NCBI RefSeq assembly: GCF_000016665.1
Contig: NC_009523.1
Coordinates: 4,277,501 to 4,341,500, forward strand
Length of the DNA stretch: 64,000 nucleotides
Direction: 5' to 3'
From: Roseiflexus sp. RS-1
Lineage (GTDB): Bacteria > Chloroflexota > Chloroflexia > Chloroflexales > Roseiflexaceae
Shown here: in pieces, positions 43,365-52,278 of the stretch
How positions within the stretch are numbered: position 1 is the stretch's first letter
Layout: the number at the start of each line of letters is the position of its first letter
The notes under the pieces: generated by a model
What the model saw: only the letters and a program-made list of their open reading frames with translations
Databases searched by the model: none
What the model was told of the DNA's origin: nothing
Translations under genes and position numbers: made by a program

Positions 43365-43444
43365 GGTGATAACCTCCTCAGTTCCAGATGCCTGGTTCCT
43401 GACACCAAGAACACCCGGCTTCCAATGTTCAGAACCACGTTCCA

Positions 43445-44827
43445 TTATACCGGGTCTTCGACCTTTTCCAACAGCGGTGCGTGCTCATCGCGCCAGAGAT
43501 GTGGGCGCCTGCCTGCCTCCTGCCACACCAGCAAGCGCCATTCAGGCGGCGCTCCCTTCGCCGGGTATGTTATTTCGAGATAAGGGAAGCGCTGCTGCTG
43601 ACGCCGTGACGTAGCAACATCGACAATCACATCAGTCCAGGCGCCGGTGTTGATATACGTCTGACGCTCATTCAACGGTACAATCTGCGCCAGGTGCGTA
43701 TGCCCGCAGATAAAGAGGCTGACTGATCGACGGCGTGGATCGTGCGCGACACGTGCCATGCCGCGGATCGAGGCGTCCCGAAATGCGCGAACAGACTGAC
43801 GCATCTGTTGTTCGGCGGCGCGCTGAAACGCTGCTTCGGAAAAGACGCCGGATTGCTGACGAACGCCTGCCGCACGCGCCAGAAGTGTCGCTGCCAGCGT
43901 CACCTGATGGTATGCTGGTTTCCACGACAGACCCGGTGAAACGCGCCCGTTGTCACCATGATCGACAACATATGTGGTGTTGCGGATCAGAACGTTGATC
44001 AGCAATACCAATCCGCGCGTGACCAGGCGACGTGTGGCATGGTTGCGCAATGTCGGCAGCGAGAGAGCATACCAGAAAATTGCTGACAGCGGCTTGATAT
44101 TGTCGATCAGGGTGGCAATATCAACCGGTTCATCCTCCAGCAGGTTGATCGCCTCGCGGATCAGGCGCGTGCCAAACACAACCTCGAACGGCTCACAAAT
44201 GCCGTCGAAGTGGACAAATCGATTCCATCGGTCGAACTGATTGCCGTGCACCAGGAAGATACCGTCACCCTCGTAGCGCACGCCAAACCTCAGGCGCGGA
44301 TCATCGGGCGCCAGTCCGAGCGCCTGACGCAGCACCTGTTTGGCGCTGGCGTAGTGTAACTCGAAATCGTGGTTGCCGATAAGCACGGTCACCTGATTGT
44401 CGCGCCGCGCAAGAAAAGTGCGCAGTGCAGCGACTGGCGCCGCATGCGCCCGCAGGATCGTTTCGAGACGACGCGCCGCTGCCCGTGACGACCATTCGAG
44501 ACCGGGGACATCCGGCAGACAGACCTGCAAGAACTCGAAAGTGTCGCCTGCCAGGATCAACTCGGTTGGTTCCGGATCGGCGGCGTAATGATGCAGCAAC
44601 GCCGCAAGTTCGGCATCGGCGGTGAAATCATCGAGGCGGTCGCCCGCGCCGAGGTGCAGATCGCTCAGCACCAGTCGGCGCATCCCGACCTGGATGTCGT
44701 TCACTTCGATTGGCGGCGTCGTTTCTGTGGTTGGGTGCAGACGCACCGGGTGCAGGCGCCGCCGTAGAACCGGTAAAAGAATCATGCTGGCAAGCGCCAG
44801 CGGCAGCAGGCGAAGGGTTTGCACCAT
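43445..44827 (-). CDS. calcineurin-like metallophosphoesterase
   Basis: A 460-residue protein. After an N-terminal hydrophobic helix (LLPLALASMILLPVL) the catalytic motifs appear in order: LVLSDLHLGAGDRLDDF (D-x-H), LILAGDTFEFLQ (GD), VTVLIGNHDFELHYA (GNHD), IFLVHGNQFDRWNRF and SLFICGHTHLAQIV (GHTH). It is a two-metal phosphoesterase, similar to UDP-2,3-diacylglucosamine hydrolase-like enzymes, but the substrate is unknown. The start at 44827 lies six bases from the stop of trpF, so the genes are in one operon. Confidence 0.82.
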   Translation of the reverse strand: MVQTLRLLPLALASMILLPVLRRRLHPVRLHPTTETTPPIEVNDIQVGMRRLVLSDLHLGAGDRLDDFTADAELAALLHHYAADPEPTELILAGDTFEFLQVCLPDVPGLEWSSRAAARRLETILRAHAAPVAALRTFLARRDNQVTVLIGNHDFELHYASAKQVLRQALGLAPDDPRLRFGVRYEGDGIFLVHGNQFDRWNRFVHFDGICEPFEVVFGTRLIREAINLLEDEPVDIATLIDNIKPLSAIFWYALSLPTLRNHATRRLVTRGLVLLINVLIRNTTYVVDHGDNGRVSPGLSWKPAYHQVTLAATLLARAAGVRQQSGVFSEAAFQRAAEQQMRQSVRAFRDASIRGMARVAHDPRRRSVSLFICGHTHLAQIVPLNERQTYINTGAWTDVIVDVATSRRQQQRFPYLEITYPAKGAPPEWRLLVWQEAGRRPHLWRDEHAPLLEKVEDPV

Positions 44828-44832
44828 AGCGT

Positions 44833-45474
44833 TTATTGGGCAGCGGCGCGCGCGGCTGCGACGAATGCACGTATCTTCTGATGGTCTTTCACGCCATTGC
44901 TCTCGACACCACTGCTGACATCGACTCCCCACGGACGAACGTACCGGATAGCTTCGGCAACATTCGCAGGCGTCAGACCACCAGCCAGTAACAGCGGTCG
45001 CCGCCGCGCCAGGTCTGCGGCGCGATCCCAATCGGCAACCACGCCAGCGCCGCCGTAACTGCCAGGCACATGCGCATCGACCAGCAAGCGCACATGCGCC
45101 TGGTCTTCACTCAACCAGTCGCGCTCGTGCGCGGAGTTGTCGAAGCGAATTGCTTTAATAACCAGAAATGGCGCGAGATCTGCGGCGTATGCAACCGGCT
45201 CATCACCGCTCAGTTGAATGCCATCAAGACCACACAACGTTGCGATCTTACGAATGCGCGTCACATCGTCGTTGACGAACACACCGATCAGGGAAACCTG
45301 ACGGCGACGATCATCAGCGGCAGTGCGCACCGCTGCTGCAATCACGGCAGCGTCATCAGGGTTGATCCGACGACGCGACGGCGCGAAGACCAGTCCGATC
45401 ATATCAGCGCCAGCATCGACTGCCGTCAGTGCATGGTCGCGTGTGCGCACACCGCAAATTTTGACGTTGATCAT
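44833..45474 (-). CDS. trpF: phosphoribosylanthranilate isomerase
   Basis: A 213-residue TIM-barrel enzyme that converts phosphoribosylanthranilate to CdRP in tryptophan synthesis. Signature: MINVKICGVRTRDHALTAVD with the catalytic Cys, AGADMIGLVFAPSRRRI, GLDGIQLSGDEPV, LLVDAHVPGSYGGAG with the catalytic Asp and GVDVSSGVESNGVKDHQKI. No other trp gene is adjacent. Confidence 0.95.
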   Translation of the reverse strand: MINVKICGVRTRDHALTAVDAGADMIGLVFAPSRRRINPDDAAVIAAAVRTAADDRRRQVSLIGVFVNDDVTRIRKIATLCGLDGIQLSGDEPVAYAADLAPFLVIKAIRFDNSAHERDWLSEDQAHVRLLVDAHVPGSYGGAGVVADWDRAADLARRRPLLLAGGLTPANVAEAIRYVRPWGVDVSSGVESNGVKDHQKIRAFVAAARAAAQ

Positions 45475-45493
45475 CGCATACCCAAAGCATGAA

Positions 45494-47929
45494 TCATGTC
45501 ACTGATGTGTCTTCGGTCACCTCACGATCCTGTTTCTCGACCGCTTTTCGACGGCGTGGAGCACGCGGTGTTGCATCTGCCGCTTCGGTAGCGGTTTTCC
45601 GCCGCGAACGCCTGGGTGACGACTCCGTTGCAACATCTGCTGCACTCACATCCGTCTGGACATTCGCTGATACCTCGTCGGTTTCCGCCTTCACACGTGG
45701 CGCACGCCGGCGACGCGGTTTGGGTTGTTCCTCGACAGTTGCAACTATCGGAGCGCTTTCACCGGTTTCGGTCTCCTGCGCCGTTACTGCACTCTCTGCT
45801 ATCGTTGTCACCGGCGCTTCAGCACTACCTGTCGCGTGCGCCTCCTCCTCAGCGCCCGTTGCCGCCATTGCCTCTGCTGGCGCTGCCGCGAACCCGGACG
45901 CATCGACCATCGCCTCGCCCGGCACTCCTTCCGACGTGCTGGCATGCTCCTCCTCAGCGCCCGTTGCCGCCATTGCCTCTGCTGGCGCTGCCGCGAACCC
46001 GGACGCATCGACCATCGCCTCGCCCGGCACTCCTTCCGACGTGCTGGCGCGCTCCTCCTCAGCGCCGGTTGCCGCCATCGCCTCTGCTGGCGCTGCCGCG
46101 AACCCGGACGCCTCTCCTTCCGGCACAAAAACGAACCCGGTTTCAACGGCATACGCAACGACCGAGACCTCAGAAAGCGGATCGGTTGCGGCGGCGGCAT
46201 CGGATGGTTGTTCCGTATGTTCAGGCGGTTCCTGGGGCGCGAGGTGATACACGATACGGGCGCCTTTCCCGCTACGGCGGAGCATGCCGCTGTTGATCGC
46301 CTGCTTGATCAGCGACCGCAGTTCCTCGTTGGTGCGGAAGATACCAGCATTGTTGCGCGCCTCACGCAGCAGATCATGGATCTGCGCAAATGTCAGCGGA
46401 CGACCGGCTGCTGCCACCACACTGCGCAGCATCTGCCATTCAGCCTCGGTAAATGGGCGCACTTCCGCACTGCGCGCAACCGTATCGCCAACCGGCGGCT
46501 CGACTGACTCGAACGGCTCTGGCGGTTCGACCGGCGTATCAACGATAATCATCTGATCCGCAAGATCAGGCGCTTCCAACCGCAGGTCGCGTTCTGGCTC
46601 TTCTTCCAGATCGGGCAGTTCATCGAACGTTGGCGACGTATCGGGCGCCAGCATATCGAACGAAGCGAGCGCCTCCTGTCGTTCACGCTCGGCTTCCAGG
46701 CGGTCGAGCAATTCCTCGAAGACCTCATCGGATGACGCATTCTGACCATTCGCCGCTTCGTGCAGCGCTTCGGTGATCAGTTCGTCCTCCACATCCCCGG
46801 TCAACTCGACACTCTGCGACAGGACAGCAGACGTTTCGGCAGCCGAGGGGCGCGTGGCGCTGCCGCGACGACGACGGCGACGGCGACTTGTCGAGACCGG
46901 ACGACCGTCGATGTGCGCATCGACATTGATCGGCGTTTCGGGTGTGCTGACTGGCGGTTCCTCTTTGAGATCCTGCGCGAATTGCGAGAGTTTGTACGGA
47001 TCTTCACCTGGCAGGAACACTTCGACGATTGCGCCGCTGGTGAAGACCTGCACTTTGCCGCGCCGTTCCGCTTCGAGTGCGAAATCTTTGAACTTTGCAA
47101 ACGGTTTGCCGTTCGAGTCGCGGTACTTGCTCTCTTTGAACTCGCCGCCCATCAACTCTTTCATCACCAGTTTGAGCGATCCAAAGGAGCAGACATACCC
47201 ACGTTCGCGTGCGAGATGCACCGCCTGCACCAGCATATCGTAGATATCGGGTTCCTCGCGCGCAGGTTCGGGTGCTGGCGGTTGCGCTGGCGATTGTGCA
47301 CGCTCTGCCGGTTGAGGTTCAGCACGCTGGCGTGGCGCAGGCGCCGGTTCTTCCACCTCAAACATATCGCGCCCCCGCTCCACCGTGCGGATGCGCGGAA
47401 CGTCGGCTTGCAGCGGTTGCGGCTTTTTGCCCAGCAACTGCTCGTAGAAGATGAACTCATCGGCACTCTGCGCCAGATGCCCGGAAGCGGCGCCGCCTAC
47501 GCCGATGATGATGACTTCCTTCCCGTGCTGGCGGATCGCATTCACCAGCGGAATGAAGTCGCGATCACCAGTGGCGAGCACGAATTTGGCGATATTCGGA
47601 TTGGTATACAGTGTCTTCATCGCGTCGATACAGAGGTTCATATCGACGCTGTTCTTAATGGCGCGTCCCGTGCGGCCCAGGTCGCGATCGTAGTAGTACG
47701 TCGGCACATACATCGGCTCGATGCCGTTGGCGTACAACGCGCTGGTGACACGCGGATACCGGTACCAGTCGGCATAGGCGCGCGCGATCACCACCCGGCC
47801 CAGGTCCGCGACGCGATCCATGATAATTTCAAAGTTCGGATTAACGTCGAGCTTGTCGCGAACGCTGACGTAGACATTCTCGAAGTCGATAAACACAGCG
47901 ACATCGAGACGCGGATTGTCGGTAGCCAT
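45494..47929 (-). CDS. NYN-domain nuclease with LOTUS/OST-HTH domain and repeat-rich C-terminal half
   Basis: An 811-residue protein. Residues ~8-160 are a NYN/LabA PIN-like domain with acidic residues in AVFIDFENVYVSVRDKL, SVDMNLCIDAM and LATGDRDFIPLVNAIRQHGK. A LOTUS (OST-HTH) domain follows at about 255-330 (IYDMLVQAVHLARERGYVCS). A second winged-helix-like region sits near 520-590. The last quarter has three 35-residue repeats (ASGFAAAPAEAMAATGAEEE) and a very basic tail. NYN plus LOTUS suggests RNA binding and cleavage, as in MARF1-type proteins. ATG 47929 is the family-like start. Confidence 0.8.
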   Translation of the reverse strand: MATDNPRLDVAVFIDFENVYVSVRDKLDVNPNFEIIMDRVADLGRVVIARAYADWYRYPRVTSALYANGIEPMYVPTYYYDRDLGRTGRAIKNSVDMNLCIDAMKTLYTNPNIAKFVLATGDRDFIPLVNAIRQHGKEVIIIGVGGAASGHLAQSADEFIFYEQLLGKKPQPLQADVPRIRTVERGRDMFEVEEPAPAPRQRAEPQPAERAQSPAQPPAPEPAREEPDIYDMLVQAVHLARERGYVCSFGSLKLVMKELMGGEFKESKYRDSNGKPFAKFKDFALEAERRGKVQVFTSGAIVEVFLPGEDPYKLSQFAQDLKEEPPVSTPETPINVDAHIDGRPVSTSRRRRRRRGSATRPSAAETSAVLSQSVELTGDVEDELITEALHEAANGQNASSDEVFEELLDRLEAERERQEALASFDMLAPDTSPTFDELPDLEEEPERDLRLEAPDLADQMIIVDTPVEPPEPFESVEPPVGDTVARSAEVRPFTEAEWQMLRSVVAAAGRPLTFAQIHDLLREARNNAGIFRTNEELRSLIKQAINSGMLRRSGKGARIVYHLAPQEPPEHTEQPSDAAAATDPLSEVSVVAYAVETGFVFVPEGEASGFAAAPAEAMAATGAEEERASTSEGVPGEAMVDASGFAAAPAEAMAATGAEEEHASTSEGVPGEAMVDASGFAAAPAEAMAATGAEEEAHATGSAEAPVTTIAESAVTAQETETGESAPIVATVEEQPKPRRRRAPRVKAETDEVSANVQTDVSAADVATESSPRRSRRKTATEAADATPRAPRRRKAVEKQDREVTEDTSVT
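45842..46111. repeat. 105-bp tandem repeat inside the NYN gene
   Basis: CTCCTCCTCAGCGCC begins a unit at 45842, 45947 and 46052, an exact 105-base period with very few changes. The unit is a multiple of three, so copy number can vary without breaking the frame. Confidence 0.95.
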
Positions 47930-48461
47930 GGGTCGTTTAATCTTCTCCTGATTCGTGAGGTCGGCAAGCGTCAACTCCGGGAAACAGCCGCAGGCCAGGC
48001 ATCTTCCACAGCAGGGCGCCAAAACGCTTCATAGCATCAGGCGCAGACGCGCGACAACATCAACCAGCGAAGCGCCTGTCTACGGAGCGTCCCGCTTCCG
48101 CTCGCAGCGCCATCGCGCATCATCTGCTGTTGGAGAACCAGAGCCTGCGAACGCACGGCAACGATCTGCGGCATCGATAGTCCGCCAGACTGAGCAGTCG
48201 TCGCTGAACAACTGCTCGTTCCAACCAAAAGAAAGAACTGCCGCAGTCACTTTGAAATCATTGCGTCGCTCGAGGAGCCGATCACTTGTCAACGTGCAAA
48301 CAGATAACCAGATTCGAGACAGGCACAGGCATTGGTTTCCAACACCTGACGCTCCGTTATATTCTAACTATAGCATTGCCGCAACTAAAGCGCAACAGGC
48401 AGCGCCGCGCGATGAGGGCGCATGTGTATGCATGTCGCCTTTGGTGGCAGGTGCGTCGCAA
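47930..48461. other. leader/intergenic region upstream of the NYN gene
   Basis: About 530 bases without a recognisable gene. On the minus strand TTGCGG (48379-48384), 17 bases and TATAAC (48356-48361) form a weak promoter candidate that would give the NYN gene a leader of over 400 bases. That leader includes a GAGCAGT/ACTGCTC hairpin near 48190-48220. A separate small RNA is possible but I match no known family. Confidence 0.3.
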
Positions 48462-49937
48462 TCAACGCGAAGAGACGGCGCGATAGAGCGCAAGCGCGCG
48501 CGCCCGCCGTTCGGCATGGTCCACAACCGGCGCCGGATAGTCCCGCCCGATGATAACGCCGCAACGCTGCTGTTCAGCATACGGCATCGTCCAGGGCGCA
48601 TGAATGTAGCGGTCTGGAACCGCTTCCAGTTCTGGTAGATAACGCCGCACATACGCACCCTTTGGATCGAACGTTTGCCCCTGACTGACAGGGTTGAAGA
48701 TGCGGAAGTAGGGTTGCGCATCGGTGCCGGTTCCCGCGCTCCACTGCCACCCGCCGTTGTTGGCCGCGTGATCGCCATCGACCAGTTGTTGCATGAAATA
48801 GCGTTCGCCCCAGCGCCAGTCGATCAGCAGGTCTTTCGTCAGAAAGGAAGCGACAATCATACGCGCCCGGTTGTGCATCCAGGCTTCCCGGTTCAACTGA
48901 CGCATCGCAGCATCGACAACCGGGTAGCCGGTGCGTCCTTCTTTCCAGGCATCGAACAGCGCGGGATCGTTTTCCCATTCGAGCGCGTCGTACTGCGGTT
49001 TGAACGCGCTGCGCAGCACATGGGGATGATGCCAGAGAATCTGGTAGTAGAAGTCGCGCCAGGCAAGCTCGCCGATCCAGGTTTCGATTGACCTGGTGAG
49101 CGTCGCGGCGCATTCGGCGTCCTGTTCTTCACCCGCCCGGTCGAGGAGGTTCAGCGCGGCGCGCAGGGCAGCGCGCGGCGCGACGCACCCAAATCGCAGA
49201 TAGGGGGATAAGCGCGAGGTCGCCGGTTCAGCCAGCAGGTTGCGTCCATCGGCGTACCCCGCAATTCCATGGGTGGCGCGCGGATCGAGGAACGCCGCCA
49301 GGCGCGCAGCTCCAGTCGTTTCACCGCCAGCGGGGATCCGCTGTATGACTGACACGTCGAGATCAGGATTATCAGGGATGGGAAGATCCGCCACGCCATC
49401 AGGAACCGGTTGCAACACCGGCGGCTCGTATGCGCGCAACACATCGTCGCGGCGCTGTTCCACCAGCGCGCGCCAGCGCCGCCGGTACGGCGTGTAGACC
49501 GTGTATGGTCGTCCGTCATCGGTGCGCACGTCGTCGGGTTCCATAATGACGGCGTCGGCAGCAATGAACGTTGCGACGTTCAGATCGCGCAGCATTGCTT
49601 CGATATGCTGATCGCGCTGGCGCGCAAACGGGGTATAATCGCGGTTCCACGAGACGCCGACGGCGCCGGTCGCACCCACCAGATCGCGCAGCACGTCGGA
49701 TGGTCGTCCACGTCGCACCACCAGGCGACTGCCCCGCGCGCGCAGGCTGGCGTCGAGGTCGCGCAGCGCCGCGATCATGAACGCTACCCGCGCCATGCCG
49801 GTGCGTGGCGCATGCAGGATGGCGTCATCGAGAATGAACAACGGAATGACCCGCCCGCCGCTGCGGGCAGCCGCGCCGGAGAGCGCCGGATTGTCGCGCA
49901 GGCGCAGATCGCGGCGAAACCAGTGAATCCACAGCAT
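48462..49937 (-). CDS. phrB: deoxyribodipyrimidine photolyase (class I CPD type)
   Basis: A 491-residue photolyase. The N-terminal antenna domain starts MLWIHWFRRDLRLRDNPALS. The FAD domain has LSPYLRFGCVAPRAAL, ELAWRDFYYQILWHHP, GYPVVDAAMRQLNREAWMHN, RMIVASFLTKDLLIDWRWGE and GGWQWSAGTGTDAQPYFRIF, with the Trp chain residues. It splits UV cyclobutane dimers using light. A role fits an organism living in sunlit mats. Confidence 0.95.
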   Translation of the reverse strand: MLWIHWFRRDLRLRDNPALSGAAARSGGRVIPLFILDDAILHAPRTGMARVAFMIAALRDLDASLRARGSRLVVRRGRPSDVLRDLVGATGAVGVSWNRDYTPFARQRDQHIEAMLRDLNVATFIAADAVIMEPDDVRTDDGRPYTVYTPYRRRWRALVEQRRDDVLRAYEPPVLQPVPDGVADLPIPDNPDLDVSVIQRIPAGGETTGAARLAAFLDPRATHGIAGYADGRNLLAEPATSRLSPYLRFGCVAPRAALRAALNLLDRAGEEQDAECAATLTRSIETWIGELAWRDFYYQILWHHPHVLRSAFKPQYDALEWENDPALFDAWKEGRTGYPVVDAAMRQLNREAWMHNRARMIVASFLTKDLLIDWRWGERYFMQQLVDGDHAANNGGWQWSAGTGTDAQPYFRIFNPVSQGQTFDPKGAYVRRYLPELEAVPDRYIHAPWTMPYAEQQRCGVIIGRDYPAPVVDHAERRARALALYRAVSSR

Positions 49938-49965
49938 ACACCTACCGTTTGCGCTTCACCCACAT

Positions 49966-50081
49966 ATGGAGATTGAGAATTTATTCCGCTCTACCGCGCT
50001 AGCCGTGGGGCTGAAGCCCTCGGCTAGCCAGGGCGAAGCCCGCCTGCGCGGGCTAGAGCGGATTATTTACTCAAAGACCAT
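49966..50081. repeat. 116-bp REP-like element, copy C (full length)
   Basis: Runs from ATGGAGATTGAGAATTTATT to TTTACTCAAAGACCAT, with GCTAGCCGTGGGGCTGAAGC and GCCCGCCTGCGCGGGC at the centre. It lies just upstream of the photolyase start. Confidence 0.9.
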
Positions 50082-50252
50082 ATCAAGCACAGGCATCGGC
50101 GCTTGCGAACAGTATCCTCACGTAATCATACTGCGGACTTTGAGATTCCTGAAACAGAATGTGCTTGCGGGCAAATGTTTGTTTGTTCCACGTTCCATTA
50201 TCGTAGCGTTTTTGGAGCTCATCAAAGGGCGTAGCGGATCACCAGGGCAACA

Positions 50253-50501
50253 TTACGGTTCCTCCGTCGGAAGCAGTGGTTCGATCTGCTCCAGCAATTG
50301 CGGTACGGCTTCCGTTGCAGTCCGCCACACCAGATCCCAACGAATCGTATCGTAGCCGTGGATGAACCGGTTGCGCATTCCGGCGATCTTTGCCCACGCG
50401 ATTTCCGGGGGTGAGGATCGAAATTCGTTACCCCGGACGAAGGAAACAATCCTACGAGCCGCCTGGGCGATGTCCAGTAAGGTCGCCTCATCGCGCCACA
50501 T
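50253..50501 (-). pseudogene. HepT-like toxin with internal in-frame deletion (locus 2)
   Basis: Only 82 residues instead of about 110. MWRDEATLLDIAQAARRIVS is a normal HepT start and the end (IAWAKIAGMRNRFIHGYDTI, VWRTATEAVPQLLEQIEPLL) is also normal and keeps the Rx4HxY RNase motif (RNRFIHGY). About 30 residues of the helical core between them are missing without a frameshift. It may be a dead toxin or a minimal variant. The start overlaps the MntA gene by 14 bases. Confidence 0.7.
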
Positions 50502-50802
50502 AGATCATCCTTGCACTCTCCAGGATGTGACGACGACGAATCCAGTTCTCGCTGCGCTCGACACACTGTCGCTCAACCAGGTCCGCTGGACGCCCCATGA
50601 TCGCGCTCAGCTCCTGTTCCGCACCTGCCAGGTCCAGCAGGTTCCATCGAGCTTCGGGAGCGAACTCCACCAGCACATCTACATCGCTTTCAGGACCGAA
50701 GTCGTCACGCAGCGCCGAGCCGAAGAGCCACACGCGCTGCACCTTCCATTTGCGGCAGAACGCCTCGATCTTTTCCATTGGCATGGAAATCTGCACCGGC
50801 AC
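50488..50802 (-). CDS. MntA-type nucleotidyltransferase antitoxin (locus 2)
   Basis: About 104 residues with VQRVWLFGSALRDDFGPESD followed by VDVLVEF: the GSx10DxD catalytic motif is complete. The protein would inactivate its HepT partner by AMP transfer to a tyrosine. GTG at 50802 or ATG at 50784 is the start. Intact, unlike the HepT gene that overlaps its end. Confidence 0.82.
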   Translation of the reverse strand: MPVQISMPMEKIEAFCRKWKVQRVWLFGSALRDDFGPESDVDVLVEFAPEARWNLLDLAGAEQELSAIMGRPADLVERQCVERSENWIRRRHILESARMIYVAR

Positions 50803-50804
50803 TG

Positions 50805-51040
50805 CTACCCCTCCACGGGAGAAAACATTCGCGCCTTGAACAGACCATCCAGCGAACGCGCGCCGGGGATGCGCGAATCGCCGTTGACATAGATCTCAGC
50901 GGCGCCTGCGGTCAGGTTGTGGTTGGCGACGAAAGCCGCGTCGCGTTCATAATCTTCTATCCCCCAGCCTGCAATGTCGCGCCAGATCACGACGGCGACG
51001 CGACTATCGCGCAGCATGCCGCGATAGACCAGTAATGGAC
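50805..51040 (-). pseudogene. C-terminal remnant of a DNA methyltransferase
   Basis: The frame reads LVYRGMLRDSRVAVVIWRDI, AGWGIEDYERDAAFVANHNL, then AEIYVNGDSRIPGARSLDGL and FKARMF. This is the usual C-terminal end of adenine-specific methylases of mobile restriction systems (INGDS...PGA-SLD..FK..MF). The rest of the gene is missing. It is adjacent to the damaged HepT locus. Confidence 0.5.
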
Positions 51041-51123
51041 CTCACCCTCAACTCGTTCAAGCAAGGACAGCCAACACCCCATCCGCTGCGATGATCATCC
51101 CCGCCAGCGGAAGCGCGTCCAGG

Positions 51124-52197
51124 TTATGCTTCAGACGAACCTTCGAGCCGTTCACGGCAGGCGGCGATCCCGGCTGCGCTTTCGGGGGAAGGATCGAGGT
51201 CGTGTGAATGCATCAGCGCATCGCGCGCTTCGGCGTAGCGCCCCAGCATGTAGAGCGCCTTGCCGCGGTTGAGCCAGTAGACCGCTTTCACCGTCGAAAC
51301 CGGCGCCGCCAGATCGATGGCGCGCTCGAAACACTGGAGCGCTGCTTCCAGACGCCCCAACTCCATCAGCAGCGAACCCTTGTTGTTCCACATACCGGCG
51401 CTCTCCGGTTCGAGCGCCAGCGCCCGGTCGTAACTGGCGAGCGCCTCATCGAAACGACCGAGATCGGTCAGCGCCATGGCGCGCCAGAGCCAGGCGCTCT
51501 GGTTGGCGTCCCACGCGGCAATCGCCGCCTCGAAACGCTCCAGAGCCTCCTGGGGACGCCCCTGACGCAGCAGGATCTGCCCCTGATCGCAGAGCATGCG
51601 GCTTTCCTGCTCAACGCTTGCGCGCTTATCCACGGCAGCATGCCCGCCTTCGAGCATGTGCGTCACCTGATCGCGCAGACGATCCTCGGTCATCTGCAGC
51701 CGCCGCTCGTCATCAACCCATCCGGCGTCAGCGATCAGGCGCCGCGCCTGTTCGCAGATCAACACGGCGGTTTCGAGCGACTCGTAGTTGCCCAGCATGC
51801 GCGCAACATCGGCAAGCCAGAAGGCAAATGAGACGATAGCGCGATAAGCGACGGAACGTTCGCGACTCGCCAGCTCGCCGGCGCGGGCATAGGCGGCAAC
51901 CGTTTTGGCGGCATAGGTCTGACTGAGCGTATTGCCCTGAACAACCAGGCGCGCACACAGATCACCGATCGCAAAGTAATCATTCGCCTGCGGCGGGCGA
52001 CGCGAGCGCGCAGCGCGCCCCAGAGCGCGCACCTCCGGGTTCGCGTCATTGGCGAACGCATCGAATGTGCCGCTCAGGTCGCGGAACGCGGTCAGCAGTT
52101 GCGCCCACAGACCAATCGGCTCTTCACGAATGCGCTCTGTCAGTGTGCGACCGGTCTGAGGCGGGGGTGGAATGTTGGGATCAAGAGGTGCAGTCAT
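51124..52197 (-). CDS. TPR-repeat protein
   Basis: A 357-residue soluble protein. The last ~150 residues are tetratricopeptide repeats: GQILLRQGRPQEALERFEAA, AMALTDLGRFDEALASYDRA, GSLLMELGRLEAALQCFERA and GKALYMLGRYAEARDALMHS. The N-terminal half is helical with no named domain. Such proteins scaffold protein contacts. No partner is evident. Confidence 0.8.
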   Translation of the reverse strand: MTAPLDPNIPPPPQTGRTLTERIREEPIGLWAQLLTAFRDLSGTFDAFANDANPEVRALGRAARSRRPPQANDYFAIGDLCARLVVQGNTLSQTYAAKTVAAYARAGELASRERSVAYRAIVSFAFWLADVARMLGNYESLETAVLICEQARRLIADAGWVDDERRLQMTEDRLRDQVTHMLEGGHAAVDKRASVEQESRMLCDQGQILLRQGRPQEALERFEAAIAAWDANQSAWLWRAMALTDLGRFDEALASYDRALALEPESAGMWNNKGSLLMELGRLEAALQCFERAIDLAAPVSTVKAVYWLNRGKALYMLGRYAEARDALMHSHDLDPSPESAAGIAACRERLEGSSEA

Positions 52198-52278
52198 ACA
52201 CGCCTCTCTGCGTCACAAAATCATGGGGGAATTGTACACTACTTCTTGCTTCTGGTGAACCTGCCGCGTGACAAATTG

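Noticed and set aside
47955-48638. 227-residue plus-strand frame upstream of the photolyase 3' end
   Set aside because: Overlaps two real gene ends antisense and has no conserved features or ribosome site.
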